From Monocercomonoides exilis (lineage: Eukaryota > Preaxostyla > Oxymonadida > Polymastigidae), in the NCBI GenBank assembly GCA_001643675.2, contig LSRY02000001.1, forward strand, positions 1,920,001 through 1,984,000: a DNA stretch of 64,000 nt, read 5' to 3'. The notes below the pieces were generated by a model. That model saw only the letters and a program-made list of their open reading frames with translations, was not told the origin of the DNA and made no database searches. Positions 23,817 through 35,049 of the stretch are shown here, piece after piece. How positions within the stretch are numbered: the stretch's first letter is position 1; the number at the start of each line of letters is the position of its first letter. A program made the position numbers and the translations under genes.

Positions 23817-25357
23817 ATGATGGAATCATCAAAAAAAATATCTTCAAATTCTCTTCATCGACTATTAGCAACTTCCGAATATCGTCAGTTTTCATCACCT
23901 TCGCAGAAAGTTTTCGAAATAAAGAAGAAATATCCTTTATCGTGGAAGGTTGCCGTGGGGTCGCGTGCAATATCCAATGGAGCATGGGCAAGAGGGATAG
24001 CTGCTATCAAAGCAAAGCGTCAAGTCGGAAAAGCTGGACGGCCAACGATAATAACCAAGAATCAACTTGAAAAGGTGGAGAATCAAACAATCGCTTTATT
24101 GTCTGAACAAAAAATAATTCGACTCAAGGATATACAATCGATGGTTTACAATCTTTTTAATTTGATTTTTTATTTATTTAGATTATTTAGATTCAAGAAG
24201 TGCTAGATTCTGAAGCAGTGAACGAAGAAGAAAAAAAGAAAGTCAATTCAAAATATTCATATGATCTAATTAAAAGAAGCTCCATTTTGAAAGCTTCTAT
24301 TTCAAGGCCAATGGAAATAGCTAAGATTTGTGCACAATCCCCGGAAACAATACGTGCGTGGTTTGAAAAGTTGTCTGCCATAATCACAGCTAATGAAATT
24401 AATTCAACAGATATCTACAATTTCGACGAATCTTCCATCCGAGTTGGTGATGGAACCACAAAACTTGTCATTTGTTTAAAGAATCAATTTCCTCCTGCTC
24501 CTTCATCTTTACCGAAAACTGAAAATGCAACAATTTGTGTTTGCATTTGTGCAGATGGGTCACATCTGCCATTCTTTTTAATATATCCACGAAAAAAGAA
24601 ACCTTCTGAATTTTCATTTCTTTCTTCGTTCAATGTGAATTATTTAGGATCCACATCCGGATGGATTTCAACGGAAATATTTCAACAAATAATGATAAAG
24701 GAGTGGATTCCTATGATAGCAGAAAAACGAAAATCATCAACATCAAAGAAATCACTCATTGTTTTGGACAACCATCGAACGCACCATAATTCAGAAGTCA
24801 AAAAGTTTGCAGAACAGAACAATGTGATCATCGAATATTTCCCCCCAAATATGACACACCTCCTCCAGCCCTGTGACAATTGTGTTTTTGCTAGATTGAA
24901 ACAAGTGCTACAAAACTCTTTCGTGAGACCAGTTAGTTTCTCAACTTCTTCGTTCAGAAAAGCCTTGGCAGACGTTCTGCCGGAAGCTTTGTCAGCAGCT
25001 ACATCTCCTTCCGTTGTGAAAACAGCCTTCCTAAATACAGGTGTTTATCCTGTGGCTGCTGCACCTGTGTTGCATCGAGTGCGCGGTGCTCCATTATCTT
25101 CAGAAAAATCGACGTCATTAAATATGTCCTCTCAAAACATGAAGAAAAGCTTATTCAAAGAATTTTCTCCAAAAGAAAATCGCCAAATGAAGGAGAAATG
25201 CAATGAAAAGCATGAGACTGAAATGAGGATAAAAGAAGAAATTAAAGAAAATTGTTCTATTAACAAAGAAGTTGAAAAAGAAGAACAGAAAGCGATTAAT
25301 GAACCACTTTGTGTGAAGAAAAAGATAATAAGGCAAAGAAGAAAAAAAGATAGATGA
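23817..25357 (+). CDS. Pogo/Tigger-like DDE transposase (2 exons)
   Basis: Exons 23817-24143 and 24191-25357 join in phase 0 across a 47-base intron (GTTTAC to ATTTAG) to give 497 residues, a usual length for pogo-type transposases. The N-terminal part is basic and helix-rich (DNA-binding, probably HTH). The catalytic domain shows YNFDESS (first Asp), LIVLDNHRTHH (second Asp) and PNMTHLLQPCD (third Asp), the standard DDD layout of this family, followed by VVKTAFLNTGVYPV. The C-terminal tail is Lys/Glu-rich. The protein would cut and join the element ends at TA sites in the nucleus. The exon-1 start is the first ATG in frame, but an acceptor-like TTTTTTCAG just upstream means another exon is possible. 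The reading frame is intact, so this copy may be the active source. Confidence 0.88.
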
Positions 25358-25505
25358 TGATTTTATGTATGGTAATGAAATAAGTTGTGTATTCAATAGC
25401 GAAGAAACCGAAACAAAGGATTCCAGAGCCAAGCTGAGTTCGCTGAAAAGAAGAATTATAGACGATGATTCAAATTCAGAGGAAATGAAAAAGACTGATA
25501 AATAA
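25331..25505 (+). other. Possible C-terminal extension frame of the transposase
   Basis: In the +1-shifted frame directly overlapping the transposase stop, a short open stretch contains IDDDFMYGNEISCVF, then KLSSLKRRIIDDDSNSEE and a TAA at 25503-25505. Its composition looks protein-like. The same arrangement is conserved in the right copy. Joining it would need a frame change or a very short intron near 25310-25332. I leave it separate. Confidence 0.35.
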
Positions 25506-25787
25506 AAACTGTTTTTTTCATTTTTTAAAATCCGACCTTAAAGTTCAATTTTTTCTGAAATTTGTTCTTTTATCAATCAAAACATTTAAACATTTTTTAT
25601 CAACAGCTTGCAATAATTAATACGTTATATCTGTTCGTTTTCTCTTTTTATAAACTCAAAAATTTGAAGAACGTAATCCAAATGGAATAAAAAAGGACTA
25701 TTGTTCCAGAACGAAGATAGAAATTTACGTTACAGAATGTTTTTCACTACCGGGTTTTCCACGACCTCCCGGGTTTTCCACCAAGTG

Positions 25788-25984
25788 TAAATTTCTTTTT
25801 CTCTTTGTCTTCTTGTCACGAAAGAATTTGTCTTCTTTCATGATTGCAATTTCATCATCTCTCTCAAGATTATTTCGGAGGTTTGTGTTTGATATTTCTG
25901 TTGTTTAACAAATTCTTAATTTCTATTTCATTCATGAACATGTTTCTCATTGAAAAAATCATGAAATGAAAACGAACACATATA
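25788..25984. other. Spacer between the inverted transposons
   Basis: 197 bp of unique AT-rich sequence with TA at both edges. No gene or repeat is visible. Confidence 0.8.
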
Positions 25985-28312
25985 CCCTTGGTGGAAAACC
26001 CGGGAGGTCGTGGAAAACCCGGTAGTGAAAAACATTCTGTAACGTAAATTTCTATCTTCGTTCTGGAACAATAGTCCTTTTTTATTCCATTTGGATTACG
26101 TTCTTCAAATTTTTGAGTTTATAAAAAGAGAAAACGAACAGATATAACGTATTAATTATTGCAAGCTGTTGATAAAAAATGTTTAAATGTTTTGATTGAT
26201 AAAAGAACAAATTTCAGAAAAAATTGAACTTTAAGGTCGGATTTTAAAAAATGAAAAAAACAGTTTTTATTTATCAGTCTTTTTCATTTCCTCTGAATTT
26301 GAATCATCGTCTATAATTCTTCTTTTCAGCGAACTCAGCTTGGCTCTGGAATCCTTTGTTTCGGTTTCTTCGCTATTGAATACACAACTTATTTCATTAC
26401 CATACATAAAATCATCATCTATCTTTTTTTCTTCTTTGCCTTATTATCTTTTTCTTCACACAAAGTGGTTCATTAATCGCTTTCTGTTCTTCTTTTTCAA
26501 CTTCTTTGTTAATAGAACAATTTTCTTTAATTTCTTCTTTTATCCTCATTTCAGTCTCATGCTTTTCATTGCATTTCTCCTTCATTTGGCGATTTTCTTT
26601 TGGAGAAAATTCTTTGAATAAGCTTTTCTTCATGTTTTGAGAGGACATATTTAATGACGTCGATTTTTCTGAAGATAATGGAGCACCGCGCACTCGATGC
26701 AACACAGGTGCAGCAGCCACAGGATAAACACCTGTATTTAGGAAGGCTGTTTTCACAACGGAAGGAGATGTAGCTGCTGACAAAGCTTCCGGCAGAACGT
26801 CTGCCAAGGCTTTTCTGAACGAAGAAGTTGAGAAACTAACTGGTCTCACGAAAGAGTTTTGTAGCACTTGTTTCAATCTAGCAAAAACACAATTGTCACA
26901 GGGCTGGAGGAGGTGTGTCATATTTGGGGGGAAATATTCGATGATCACATTGTTCTGTTCTGCAAACTTTTTGACTTCTGAATTATGGTGCGTTCGATGG
27001 TTGTCCAAAACAATGAGTGATTTCTTTGATGTTGATGATTTTCGTTTTTCTGCTATCATAGGAATCCACTCCTTTATCATTATTTGTTGAAATATTTCCG
27101 TTGAAATCCATCCGGATGTGGATCCTAAATAATTCACATTGAACGAAGAAAGAAATGAAAATTCAGAAGGTTTCTTTTTCGTGGATATATTAAAAGAATG
27201 GCAGATGTGACCCATCTGCACAAATGCAAACACAAATTGTTGCATTTTCAGTTTTCGGTAAAGATGAAGGAGCAGGAGGAAATTGATTCTTTAAACAAAT
27301 GACAAGTTTTGTGGTTCCATCACCAACTCGGATGGAAGATTCGTCGAAATTGTAGATATCTGTTGAATTAATTTCATTAGCTGTGATTATGGCAGACAAC
27401 TTTTCAAACCACGCACGTATTGTTTCCGGGGATTGTGCACAAATCTTAGCTATTTCCATTGGCCTTGAAATAGAAGCTTTCAAAATGGAGCTTCTTTTAA
27501 TTAGATCATATGAATATTTTGAATTGACTTTCTTTTTTTCTTCTTCGTTCACTGCTTCAGAATCTAGCACTTCTTGAATCTAAATAATCTAAATAAATAA
27601 AAAATCAAATTAAAAAGATTGTAAACCATCGATTGTATATCCTTGAGTCGAATTATTTTTTGTTCAGACAATAAAGCGATTGTTTGATTCTCCACCTTTT
27701 CAAGTTGATTCTTGGTTATTATCGTTGGCCGTCCAGCTTTTCCGACTTGACGCTTTGCTTTGATAGCAGCTATCCCTCTTGCCCATGCTCCATTGGATAT
27801 TGCACGCGACCCCACGGCAACCTTCCACGATAAAGGATATTTCTTCTTTATTTCGAAAACTTTCTGCGAAGGTGATGAAAACTGACGATATTCGGAAGTT
27901 GCTAATAGTCGATGAAGAGAATTTGAAGATATTTTTTTTGATGATTCCATCATTATGTTTTTGATCAAAAATTGAATTGATCATTTTGCAAAGTCTGAAA
28001 AAAATAGAAAACTAAAAATTAGATAATTTTTTTGAATAAATCCATCTTTCAAATTAATATCAGGTTTTTTCTTAATATTATTGTTATTCTTTTTCGTGGT
28101 TTTTGATTTTTCTTCAGACGAACTCACAACTCAAAGCAAACATCTGTGACTAAAAATATTGAAACAAAATCTCAAATATCACAGGAACAAGGCATTCACG
28201 AATATAAAATATCGTTTTCAAGTCGAACAAACGGGTATTTTCTTTTTTGAAACTGTTTTGAAAAACACAAACTACCGGCTTTTCCACAAACTCCCGCTTT
28301 TTCCACCAAGGG
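25985..28312 (-). mobile_element. Pogo-like DNA transposon, right copy (inverted)
   Basis: 2328 bp, reverse complement of the left copy and flanked by TA (25983-25984 and 28313-28314). Matched coordinates sum to 51770 in the 5' half and 51772 in the 3' half, so the two copies differ by two single-base deletions plus a few substitutions. The right end is 39 bp from the stop codon of the helical-family gene E. Confidence 0.9.
26415..27953 (-). pseudogene. Frameshifted pogo-like transposase
   Basis: Same two exons as the left copy (27953-27627 and 27579-26415). Two one-base deletions occur in homopolymers: T5 to T4 after CCATTC (about 27200) and A6 to A5 after CCACG (about 27182). The frame stops right after DGSHLPFF. 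The downstream part, including LDNHRTHH and LLQPCD, is open but out of frame with the N-terminal part. Either this copy is dead or the assembly has homopolymer errors. Confidence 0.85.
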
Positions 28313-28351
28313 TATTTTTAAAAACAATCAAAGAAGGGAACAAATTGTTGT

Positions 28352-29751
28352 TCACAAAAACAAATAAAACTCATTTTCTCTGATCGGATAGAACGAAATA
28401 TAATAGTGACGATACTGAAAAATCATCACCGAATTGAAGCTGATGATGGAATCCTCATATCCCGTTTCCTCCAGGAATTGAAACATTTCCTTTTTTCTTT
28501 CTTTCCGCTCTATCTCTTTCCCCTTGTCTTCCACCTTCTCTTTCATTGACAATGAAAAATTGTGAAAGAATAAAATGTTGTCAATCATGAAAATATCTTC
28601 CAGTGTTTGTCCATTCAGTTCCTCCAAAAGTGCGTTGAGCGCTCCTCCTCTCAGTAGACCATCAGCAAATTCAACACTGCCTTTCAACATGCTTCGAAAA
28701 ATACTAAAGATACAAATCTCAACGCATTTCCTTTTTTCTTTTGCAACTTTCGAGACTCTTGTCATGTGCTCAACCAACCCAACATGATCATCTTCTCTTT
28801 TCCTCATTTTTAGTTCAAAAAGGCTTCTCAGCGCCACAATCCATCTCATCGTTGCACACTCTTCTCTCCGGCTCTTCTCATCATCTTCCTTTCCCTCCCA
28901 ATCTACACATTTTGCCAATTCCCCCAATTCTCTTTTTGCTTCCCTGATTAAATGCAACTCATTAAAAGCAACGTTTTCTAATTCTTCATCAGCTTTTTCA
29001 TCATTCAGTCTGAACACGAGGAAATTCCAGGCAAACTGATATGAGAGTTGAGAAAGATTGTGATGCTCCTGGTGGTATTTGATGATTTCGCTCATCTTGC
29101 TCAGATACAGTTCTTTTGCAACTTTCTTTTGAAAAATTATAAAAGTCAATGAAAACAAGAAAATACTCAAATCTCACTCAAACCGTGTATTTGACAAAAC
29201 TCAAAGCAAGCAACGCCATCTCCACCTCTTTTTGTGTTTCTTTGTTTTCCACCTTCTTTGAGGCTTCTTTAAGAATAACTGGAATGATAATTGGTATCAA
29301 CTTTTTCAATGAATTGGAGTATAAAATAAGATAGCATTCACTGACATCAACCAGAAATTTTTCATTCTTTCCCTCCTTTTTTCCCCCATTCATCTGCAAT
29401 CAACTTCTCAAATCTCCCATACAACAAGGACTTATAATAAATGAAATGTGATGCATTTGTCAGCACACCTATATATCCCATGTTTTATCAACAAAAATGC
29501 ATTTTCCAAAGATAATTTCTTTTCTTCAATCTTTTTGTCGATTTCATCATAAACATTTGATGCATATATAGATTCAAACTGTTTGTCATTCACTTTATTC
29601 AACAGAGCATCTATTTCTGTGCAGATCCTCTTTTGTTCAGCCTTTTTGGTGTTTCCAAGTTCGTTGAACAACTCTAATGACAACAGTGAGGAAATGCAAA
29701 TACAAAAAAGAACAAGCCCAAAAGTTTTTCTGTCTGTTGAGTCTTTAACAT
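28352..29751 (-). pseudogene. Helical-family gene E, frameshifted
   Basis: Exons 29751-29718, 29673-29184 and 29125-28352 match the three-exon design of members A and F. Exon 3 is fully open (SAWQFLVNRL equivalent FAWNFLVFRL, then LLRGGALNALLE and EETGYEDSIISF). Exon 2 contains two frame changes: one after LLIKH (about 29480) and one at a G5A6 run in ADEWGKK (about 29393-29403). The first intron would use a GC donor (GCTTGT), where the other members have GTGTGC. Without these changes it would encode about 430 residues. It may be a young pseudogene, or active with sequence errors. Confidence 0.65.
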
Positions 29752-31483
29752 TGTGATGGACCTATTTCAATGGAACAATACATTTATTTTTGTTGAAATC
29801 GGAAAGGAAAATATCAGCCAAAATAATTTCAACAAAGAAAAAACAAAAAAATAGATTGGCACACTTTTTCAAAAGAAGGATGCATCTTCTTGAAACAAAA
29901 GACGAGTGATGAAAATGAGAAAATATTCGAATTTTTCTGGACATAATGGTTGATGTTTGATCAATTCCAATAAAAAAGTACATCTTTCAGCAAATTGGAT
30001 TCTGCATTCATATTATGAGAGCCGTTGTGGCAATTGCGTGTTGTTGGATAAAGAAAATTAAAGCAAAAAGCTTTTTAATAATTATATCTTTCATTACAAA
30101 ACATTTGAAGAAAGAGAATATCAGTGAAAATAAAATTCTTTTGGAAGAGGTTAAAGCGAGATTGTAACTGATCATGCATATTTGATAATTCTTGATATTT
30201 TTAGAAAACAATTGTCCCAAGTTATTCGACTTTACGAAATTATTAGGTTGTCTTAATGTGAAAATGGTTCTCCTTCAATCTTATTAAGAATTTAAGAATT
30301 ATAAAATAACTTTTGATTGTTATTCATTTATCAGAAATTCACAACAAAAATGATCTTTATTTATCCTGATAGAAAATTTTTAAGAATAACTTCTCAAAAT
30401 TTTTTATAAAAGCAATTTTTATTCTTCCAGATAAATAATGTTTATGTTGAAAGTCATTTGATTCGCAAATTCTTGATGATTGCTGTTGTTTCATCGCTGT
30501 TGAAATGAGAGCAAATTATCTTTCCGAAATAATTGATCAAATAAATACGATAAAGGTGATTTCAATGCAATTAATGTATTAGATCAATATATTTTGAAGG
30601 TTGGAAATATGTAAAGAAATACCTTTTGACGATTTTTTTCACGTTAAATCGAATTTCATGCTTATGATCATTTTGCTTTATGTTAATGAAGGCAAAGGAT
30701 TAAAAACTGTTAATTGTTATTTTGATAAATACCGTTTTGATTCAAATTGGTACTGTATTACAAGGAAATGCAAAAGTGTGATGATGAAATGTGAATATTT
30801 ATTTTGATTTTATTATTTGATAAGATAAATGATGAAAATAAAATTTATCGCTACAAAATAGCGGATTTTTCAAATGACGATTACTACGTCAGTCTGATTT
30901 TATTTTTATTTTTTATTTTTTGTATTGTTTTATCTTTTTCTTTTGATCCTTTCAACTTTTCATTTTCTTCACATTTGATATTTATTTTTTTATTTATTTA
31001 TATGAATTTGATAAATTGATTTTATGTGTATATCTTTTTTGATATTCAGTTTTATATCTGATAAATCTGAAATTTTAATGATAAAAGCAAGTATTGAAGA
31101 AATGTTTTTTGCCTCTAGCAAAATTGGAGCGTGTTGCTGATATTTTTTATTTTTGGAATTTCCATTTTTACAAAATTGCAAAAATTGTTATTTCATTTAA
31201 CGTTAAATTTTTAATTTATTCCACTTGATGTTTTCATTTTGAAAGTTATCATTTTTTTCAAAAAAATAATATCAACATTTATTCAATTGTGATTAAAACT
31301 CAAGATGAAATAAATAAAATTCTTGCAAATGTGAAAATTTTTTGATTTAATTCGCGAAGGGTGAGCATTAGTGTAGTTCAAATCTTCAATTCTGATTCTC
31401 AATAAAAATTCTAAGAATAGAAATATGAATGCACCCATAATAAAATAAATATATTTAACCATTTTTAAAATTCATTTGTTCAA
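29752..31483. other. AT-rich intergenic DNA
   Basis: No gene or RNA gene seen. Small frames (for example 30601-31019) are Phe/Lys-rich readings of AT-rich DNA. Confidence 0.65.
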
Positions 31484-33343
31484 ATGTCTCGTTTTTCTTC
31501 AGGACCGCAAATGCCTTTATGTATTGCACCATATAAATACTGTGCACGTCATTGTGCTTACAAAACAGAGAGATTTGAAATGTCGAGAGAAGAGCTAAAA
31601 AGCATTTATAGTTTACCAAGAGGCCCTGTTGTACCGCAGCCATATCCTGCTTATTCCACAAAATGCAAGATTATTTTAGACACTGATCTGGGAACAGATA
31701 TTGATGATGCTTTTGCACTTTTGTATGCATTGCGTTCTCCTGAAATAGAAATTGTTGGCATAACAACAAATTGTGCAGTTTCTACAATCAGAGCAGAAGC
31801 CATCAGAAAGATTTGTAAATCTTATGAGCGGGAAGTTGGAAAAGCGAAAAATACTCCGATAGTTACAGGATCATCTCGACCTCTTGGAACTCATCGTTCA
31901 TTTCGATTAAGTGGAAATGAGGGATCTCCATTGTTACCTCGTGAATTTATTGCATCAAATGGAGTGAGGGAAATGAACGAGTTGGAGCAGTTTGAAGCAT
32001 CTGAATTCATGTTTGAAGTTGCAAAAGCATTTCCACATGAAATCACAATTGTATCAATTGGTGCTCCAACAAATATTGGACTTCTTTTAAAAAATCATCC
32101 TGAATGTTGCACCTTATTGAAAGAGGTTGTGATCATGGGATTAGGTGATCTTATAAGTGATGCAGATGCAGGAGGAGAAAGGGGTGAACGATTTGCCAAG
32201 AAGAGGGATTCCCAATCTGCAGCTGACCAACAGTTGTTTGATGGTCTTATTCGAGGGATGCCTACGCATCTTTCGCCAAATCACAATGTGTCGATGGATG
32301 TTCTAGCGACGCAATTGCTGTTTGGAGCGAAAGGCTTGAGGGTGAAGATTGTTCCGGCGAGAATCTCTTCTCAGTTCTGTTTGAGCGGTGAACCGCTAAG
32401 ACACATTCAATCAGCTGCGGAGCAGGCGGACCGCTTTGAAAGTTTTGTATGTTCTGGATCAAGCAGTTGCCCTACAGAGGTCAAGAGATCTGAGGCAAAG
32501 AGCAAGGGCGCAAGTGAGCAAAAGGAGAAAGAAGGAGAAGCAAAATTATCAAAGTTTGTGTATGTTCCTTCAGCTTCTCGCACAACTTCTGCTAAAACGT
32601 CACCAGAGGCAAAGCAAACGTCTGAGAAAATCCATTTACCAGCACAGCCTGCTGTGAAAGAGCCGAAAAGGGGTACAAAACCAGATAAGCAGCCATCAGC
32701 AGGCTCCATTCCGACTGTCGCTCAGACAACTCAACTTTCTCCAAAAGCCTCATCTGCAGCGTCTACACGTGCAGAGCAAAAAAAGCTGAATCGCATTGTC
32801 AATGCGCATCCGCTGTGGTTCCGTTCTCTTGCTCCGATCGTGCCCAAATATGCGTCTTGTTCTTCGACTGCGCTTGTTGGCTTGCTGTGGAAGCATTCGT
32901 GCCGCCGCTGGCCGCCCTTTTCGCACACGCCGCACGATCCACTGACGGTGCACGAGGCGGCTTTTCCTATCAGACAAGCAGCGCCTGTCTGTGAAACTGC
33001 TTCTGCTTCCGCTTCTGCTTCTGTGTCTGATGAATGTGCTGTAACAGCAGCAGCTACTTCGCTAACTTCGGGAAAGAAAGAAGATGTGTGTGCTGCCTCG
33101 TCCACAAGCTGTATTCTTTATGTTCCAGGCACAGTTGTTGTGCATGAATGGGCTGCGTTCACGACGTTTGTGCCACATCCTGCTGGAAATCATTATTTGG
33201 GAATATCATTAGCACCTTCTGCTTATTCAACTACGCATTTGTTGTCTTCAACCAGTTCTCCTTCTTCTTATTCTTCTCGTTCGAGCCCAACTGATAATTC
33301 ATTTTTTATGCAGAATCTTTCGCAAAAGCTGATGCAAGTTTGA
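31484..33343 (+). CDS. Inosine/uridine-type nucleoside hydrolase homologue
   Basis: A single exon of 619 residues. The N-terminal half has the hallmark Asp cluster ILDTDLGTDIDDAFALLYAL (Asp66, 68, 72, 74, 75), which binds the divalent metal in this family. It also has the core strands VGITTN, IGAPTNIGLLL and EVVIMG, and NHNVSMDVLATQLLF, the usual ribose/metal site before the C-terminal part. The catalytic His region appears as HTPHDPLTVHEAAF (His484), but only after a low-complexity Lys/Ser/Glu insertion of about 110 residues (about 330-440). The usual family length is 310-350. The last 120 residues are Ser-rich. The expected reaction is hydrolysis of the ribosyl-base bond of nucleosides in purine/pyrimidine salvage, in the cytosol. 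The Asp and His motifs are kept, so activity is plausible. Substrate preference cannot be read. Confidence 0.85.
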   Translation: MSRFSSGPQMPLCIAPYKYCARHCAYKTERFEMSREELKSIYSLPRGPVVPQPYPAYSTKCKIILDTDLGTDIDDAFALLYALRSPEIEIVGITTNCAVSTIRAEAIRKICKSYEREVGKAKNTPIVTGSSRPLGTHRSFRLSGNEGSPLLPREFIASNGVREMNELEQFEASEFMFEVAKAFPHEITIVSIGAPTNIGLLLKNHPECCTLLKEVVIMGLGDLISDADAGGERGERFAKKRDSQSAADQQLFDGLIRGMPTHLSPNHNVSMDVLATQLLFGAKGLRVKIVPARISSQFCLSGEPLRHIQSAAEQADRFESFVCSGSSSCPTEVKRSEAKSKGASEQKEKEGEAKLSKFVYVPSASRTTSAKTSPEAKQTSEKIHLPAQPAVKEPKRGTKPDKQPSAGSIPTVAQTTQLSPKASSAASTRAEQKKLNRIVNAHPLWFRSLAPIVPKYASCSSTALVGLLWKHSCRRWPPFSHTPHDPLTVHEAAFPIRQAAPVCETASASASASVSDECAVTAAATSLTSGKKEDVCAASSTSCILYVPGTVVVHEWAAFTTFVPHPAGNHYLGISLAPSAYSTTHLLSSTSSPSSYSSRSSPTDNSFFMQNLSQKLMQV

Positions 33344-33751
33344 AGTGGTTGATGTTGTTTTTGTATTTATCATACGCTGTCTCTCAGTCCATTTCTCGAA
33401 TTTGGAGAAATATTTCCTGTGGTTAAAAAAGATGGGAGTGGGGGGGGGGGGGGGGGGAAATGTGTTTTACAATAATTGGAGAAATTAGAATGAATATTAT
33501 AGATGAGATTTTGCTGGGAAGTTATTTGAATTTGGGACGAAATTTTTTGATTTATGAATTTTGTTCCGCACTGTTCTTTCAATTATTTTTCAAGACTTTT
33601 TGATTTTTCGATATTTAATATTGCACGGTAATGACAGAATAATAATTAAACAATTGCAGAAAATTTTTGGAACAAATCATTGAATTTTTCATAAATGCAA
33701 GAATTCTGTCCCATTTTTTATTTCACCATTTTGCGAAATGATAAAAATATA
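33344..33751. other. Intergenic DNA with a G homopolymer
   Basis: No gene. It contains an 18-base G run and ends at the second hairpin element. Confidence 0.7.
33440..33457 (+). repeat. G18 homopolymer tract
   Basis: Eighteen consecutive G, preceded by GGGAGT, in DNA that is otherwise strongly AT-rich. It lies about 95 bp after the nucleoside hydrolase stop codon. Confidence 0.9.
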
Positions 33752-34147
33752 CAGTTTGTGCAAAAAATACCGGACATAGCAAAAAATACCGGACAAGATC
33801 GATATCTCAATAACCTCAAGAATAAAAATTCTGATAATTATCCTCAAAATATATTTCATTAATGCAAACTCATTTGATAAACGAGACTTACAAAACTTCC
33901 TCGTTTGTGCTCAGAAAAATATAATGATTGAAATCTCAAAAATACTTTAAATCCTATTTCTCCAATATTTAAAAATTTTTTTTCTCAGAGCACAAATGAA
34001 GCTGAAGAGAGGTCTTGTTTTTCAACTGAGTTTGTATTGACAAGTTGTGTTTTGAGGAAAATTATCAGAATTATTTCTCTTGCAGTTATTGTGAAATGGA
34101 TCTTGTCCTGTATTTTGTGCGATGTCCGGTATTTTTTACGCAAACTG
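33752..34147. mobile_element. Hairpin MITE-like element, copy 2
   Basis: Begins CAGTTTGTGCAAAAAATACC and ends with the near reverse complement (GGTATTTTTTACGCAAACTG). Both halves are imperfect reverse complements along about 396 bp. TA precedes it; AA follows. It shares the ATACCGGACAAGATCGATAT core and overall order with copy 1 at 5934-6309 but is diverged. Non-coding. Confidence 0.75.
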
Positions 34148-34400
34148 AATATCATATTTTTTTAGAAAAGTTCCTTCTGTTCAAAATTTGAAAAAAATTT
34201 CTATTTGAAAATTAATCAAATATGTGTTCCTTCTCTTGAAGCTTTTCTGGGAGAGAAATATGGGCAAATGGGTATGATACGACTAACAAAATTTTTTGGT
34301 TACAACGATTTGTTTTTCACATTCCTTTTGGATTAATCATTGGTTTAATGGAGATGAAGGTTTCATTTTAATTTTTATTTAAATTTTTTTTTAATTTTTA

Positions 34401-34433
<33 letters not shown>

Positions 34434-35049
34434 ATTTTTTTTTAAAAAAAAAAAGAAATTTATTAATTTTTTCAATTTTTGAATTATGATATGGGTTATT
34501 CTTTTTGAAAAGTCGCAAACGTTTAACTGATCTGAAAATTAGATCAAAAAATGTTGATCATTCCGTTCCCGTTATTGTTTTGAAAATGTTATATTTTGAA
34601 ATTTATTTCGCTTTTAAAAGAAAAACAGGATAGAAATATGTTGAAATTATATATATTTTTAACTTTATTTTGTGATACACTTATGTCAACATATTCATTC
34701 CAGCTATTTAAATAAAATGAATTAAATGTTTTTATTTCTTCATTTTCATTTCATTTGTTCGAATATTCATTATGAATTCATGGATAATTACTTTGTTTTT
34801 TATGATATTTTTGTTAAAAGATAAATACAATTTTATTAGCTTAAATTCTGGAATTTTTACATGAGAAATTATCAAACAGGAAAATTTTATTAAAACAACG
34901 CTTATAACAATCGAAAGATATTCGAAGAGTTGTAAACATTGAGCAATTATTTATATTATTTTTAAAAATTGAAGTTAGATATTTTAATTTTCAAAAAAAT
35001 CTCCATTTATTACAAACTCAAAAATGTAATCTCTTCAAATATAAATATA
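34148..35049. other. AT-rich intergenic DNA
   Basis: Contains a TAT/ATT trinucleotide run at about 34404-34432 and one copy of the dispersed CTTTTTGAAAAGTCGCAAACG motif at about 34501-34521. No gene. Confidence 0.6.

Larger units (their letters stand above)
23458..25787 (+). mobile_element. Pogo-like DNA transposon, left copy
   Basis: 2330 bp, bounded by TA (23456-23457 and 25788-25789). The 5' end reads CCCTTGGTGGAAAAAGCGGG and the 3' end is its imperfect reverse complement (CCACCAAGTG). Subterminal GTGGAAAA(G/C)CCGG motifs are repeated twice at each end, as expected for transposase binding sites. The element carries one spliced transposase gene. A TA target duplication and a DDE transposase of the pogo/Tigger type place it in the Tc1/mariner superfamily. 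It lies 197 bp from an inverted, nearly identical copy. Confidence 0.9.
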
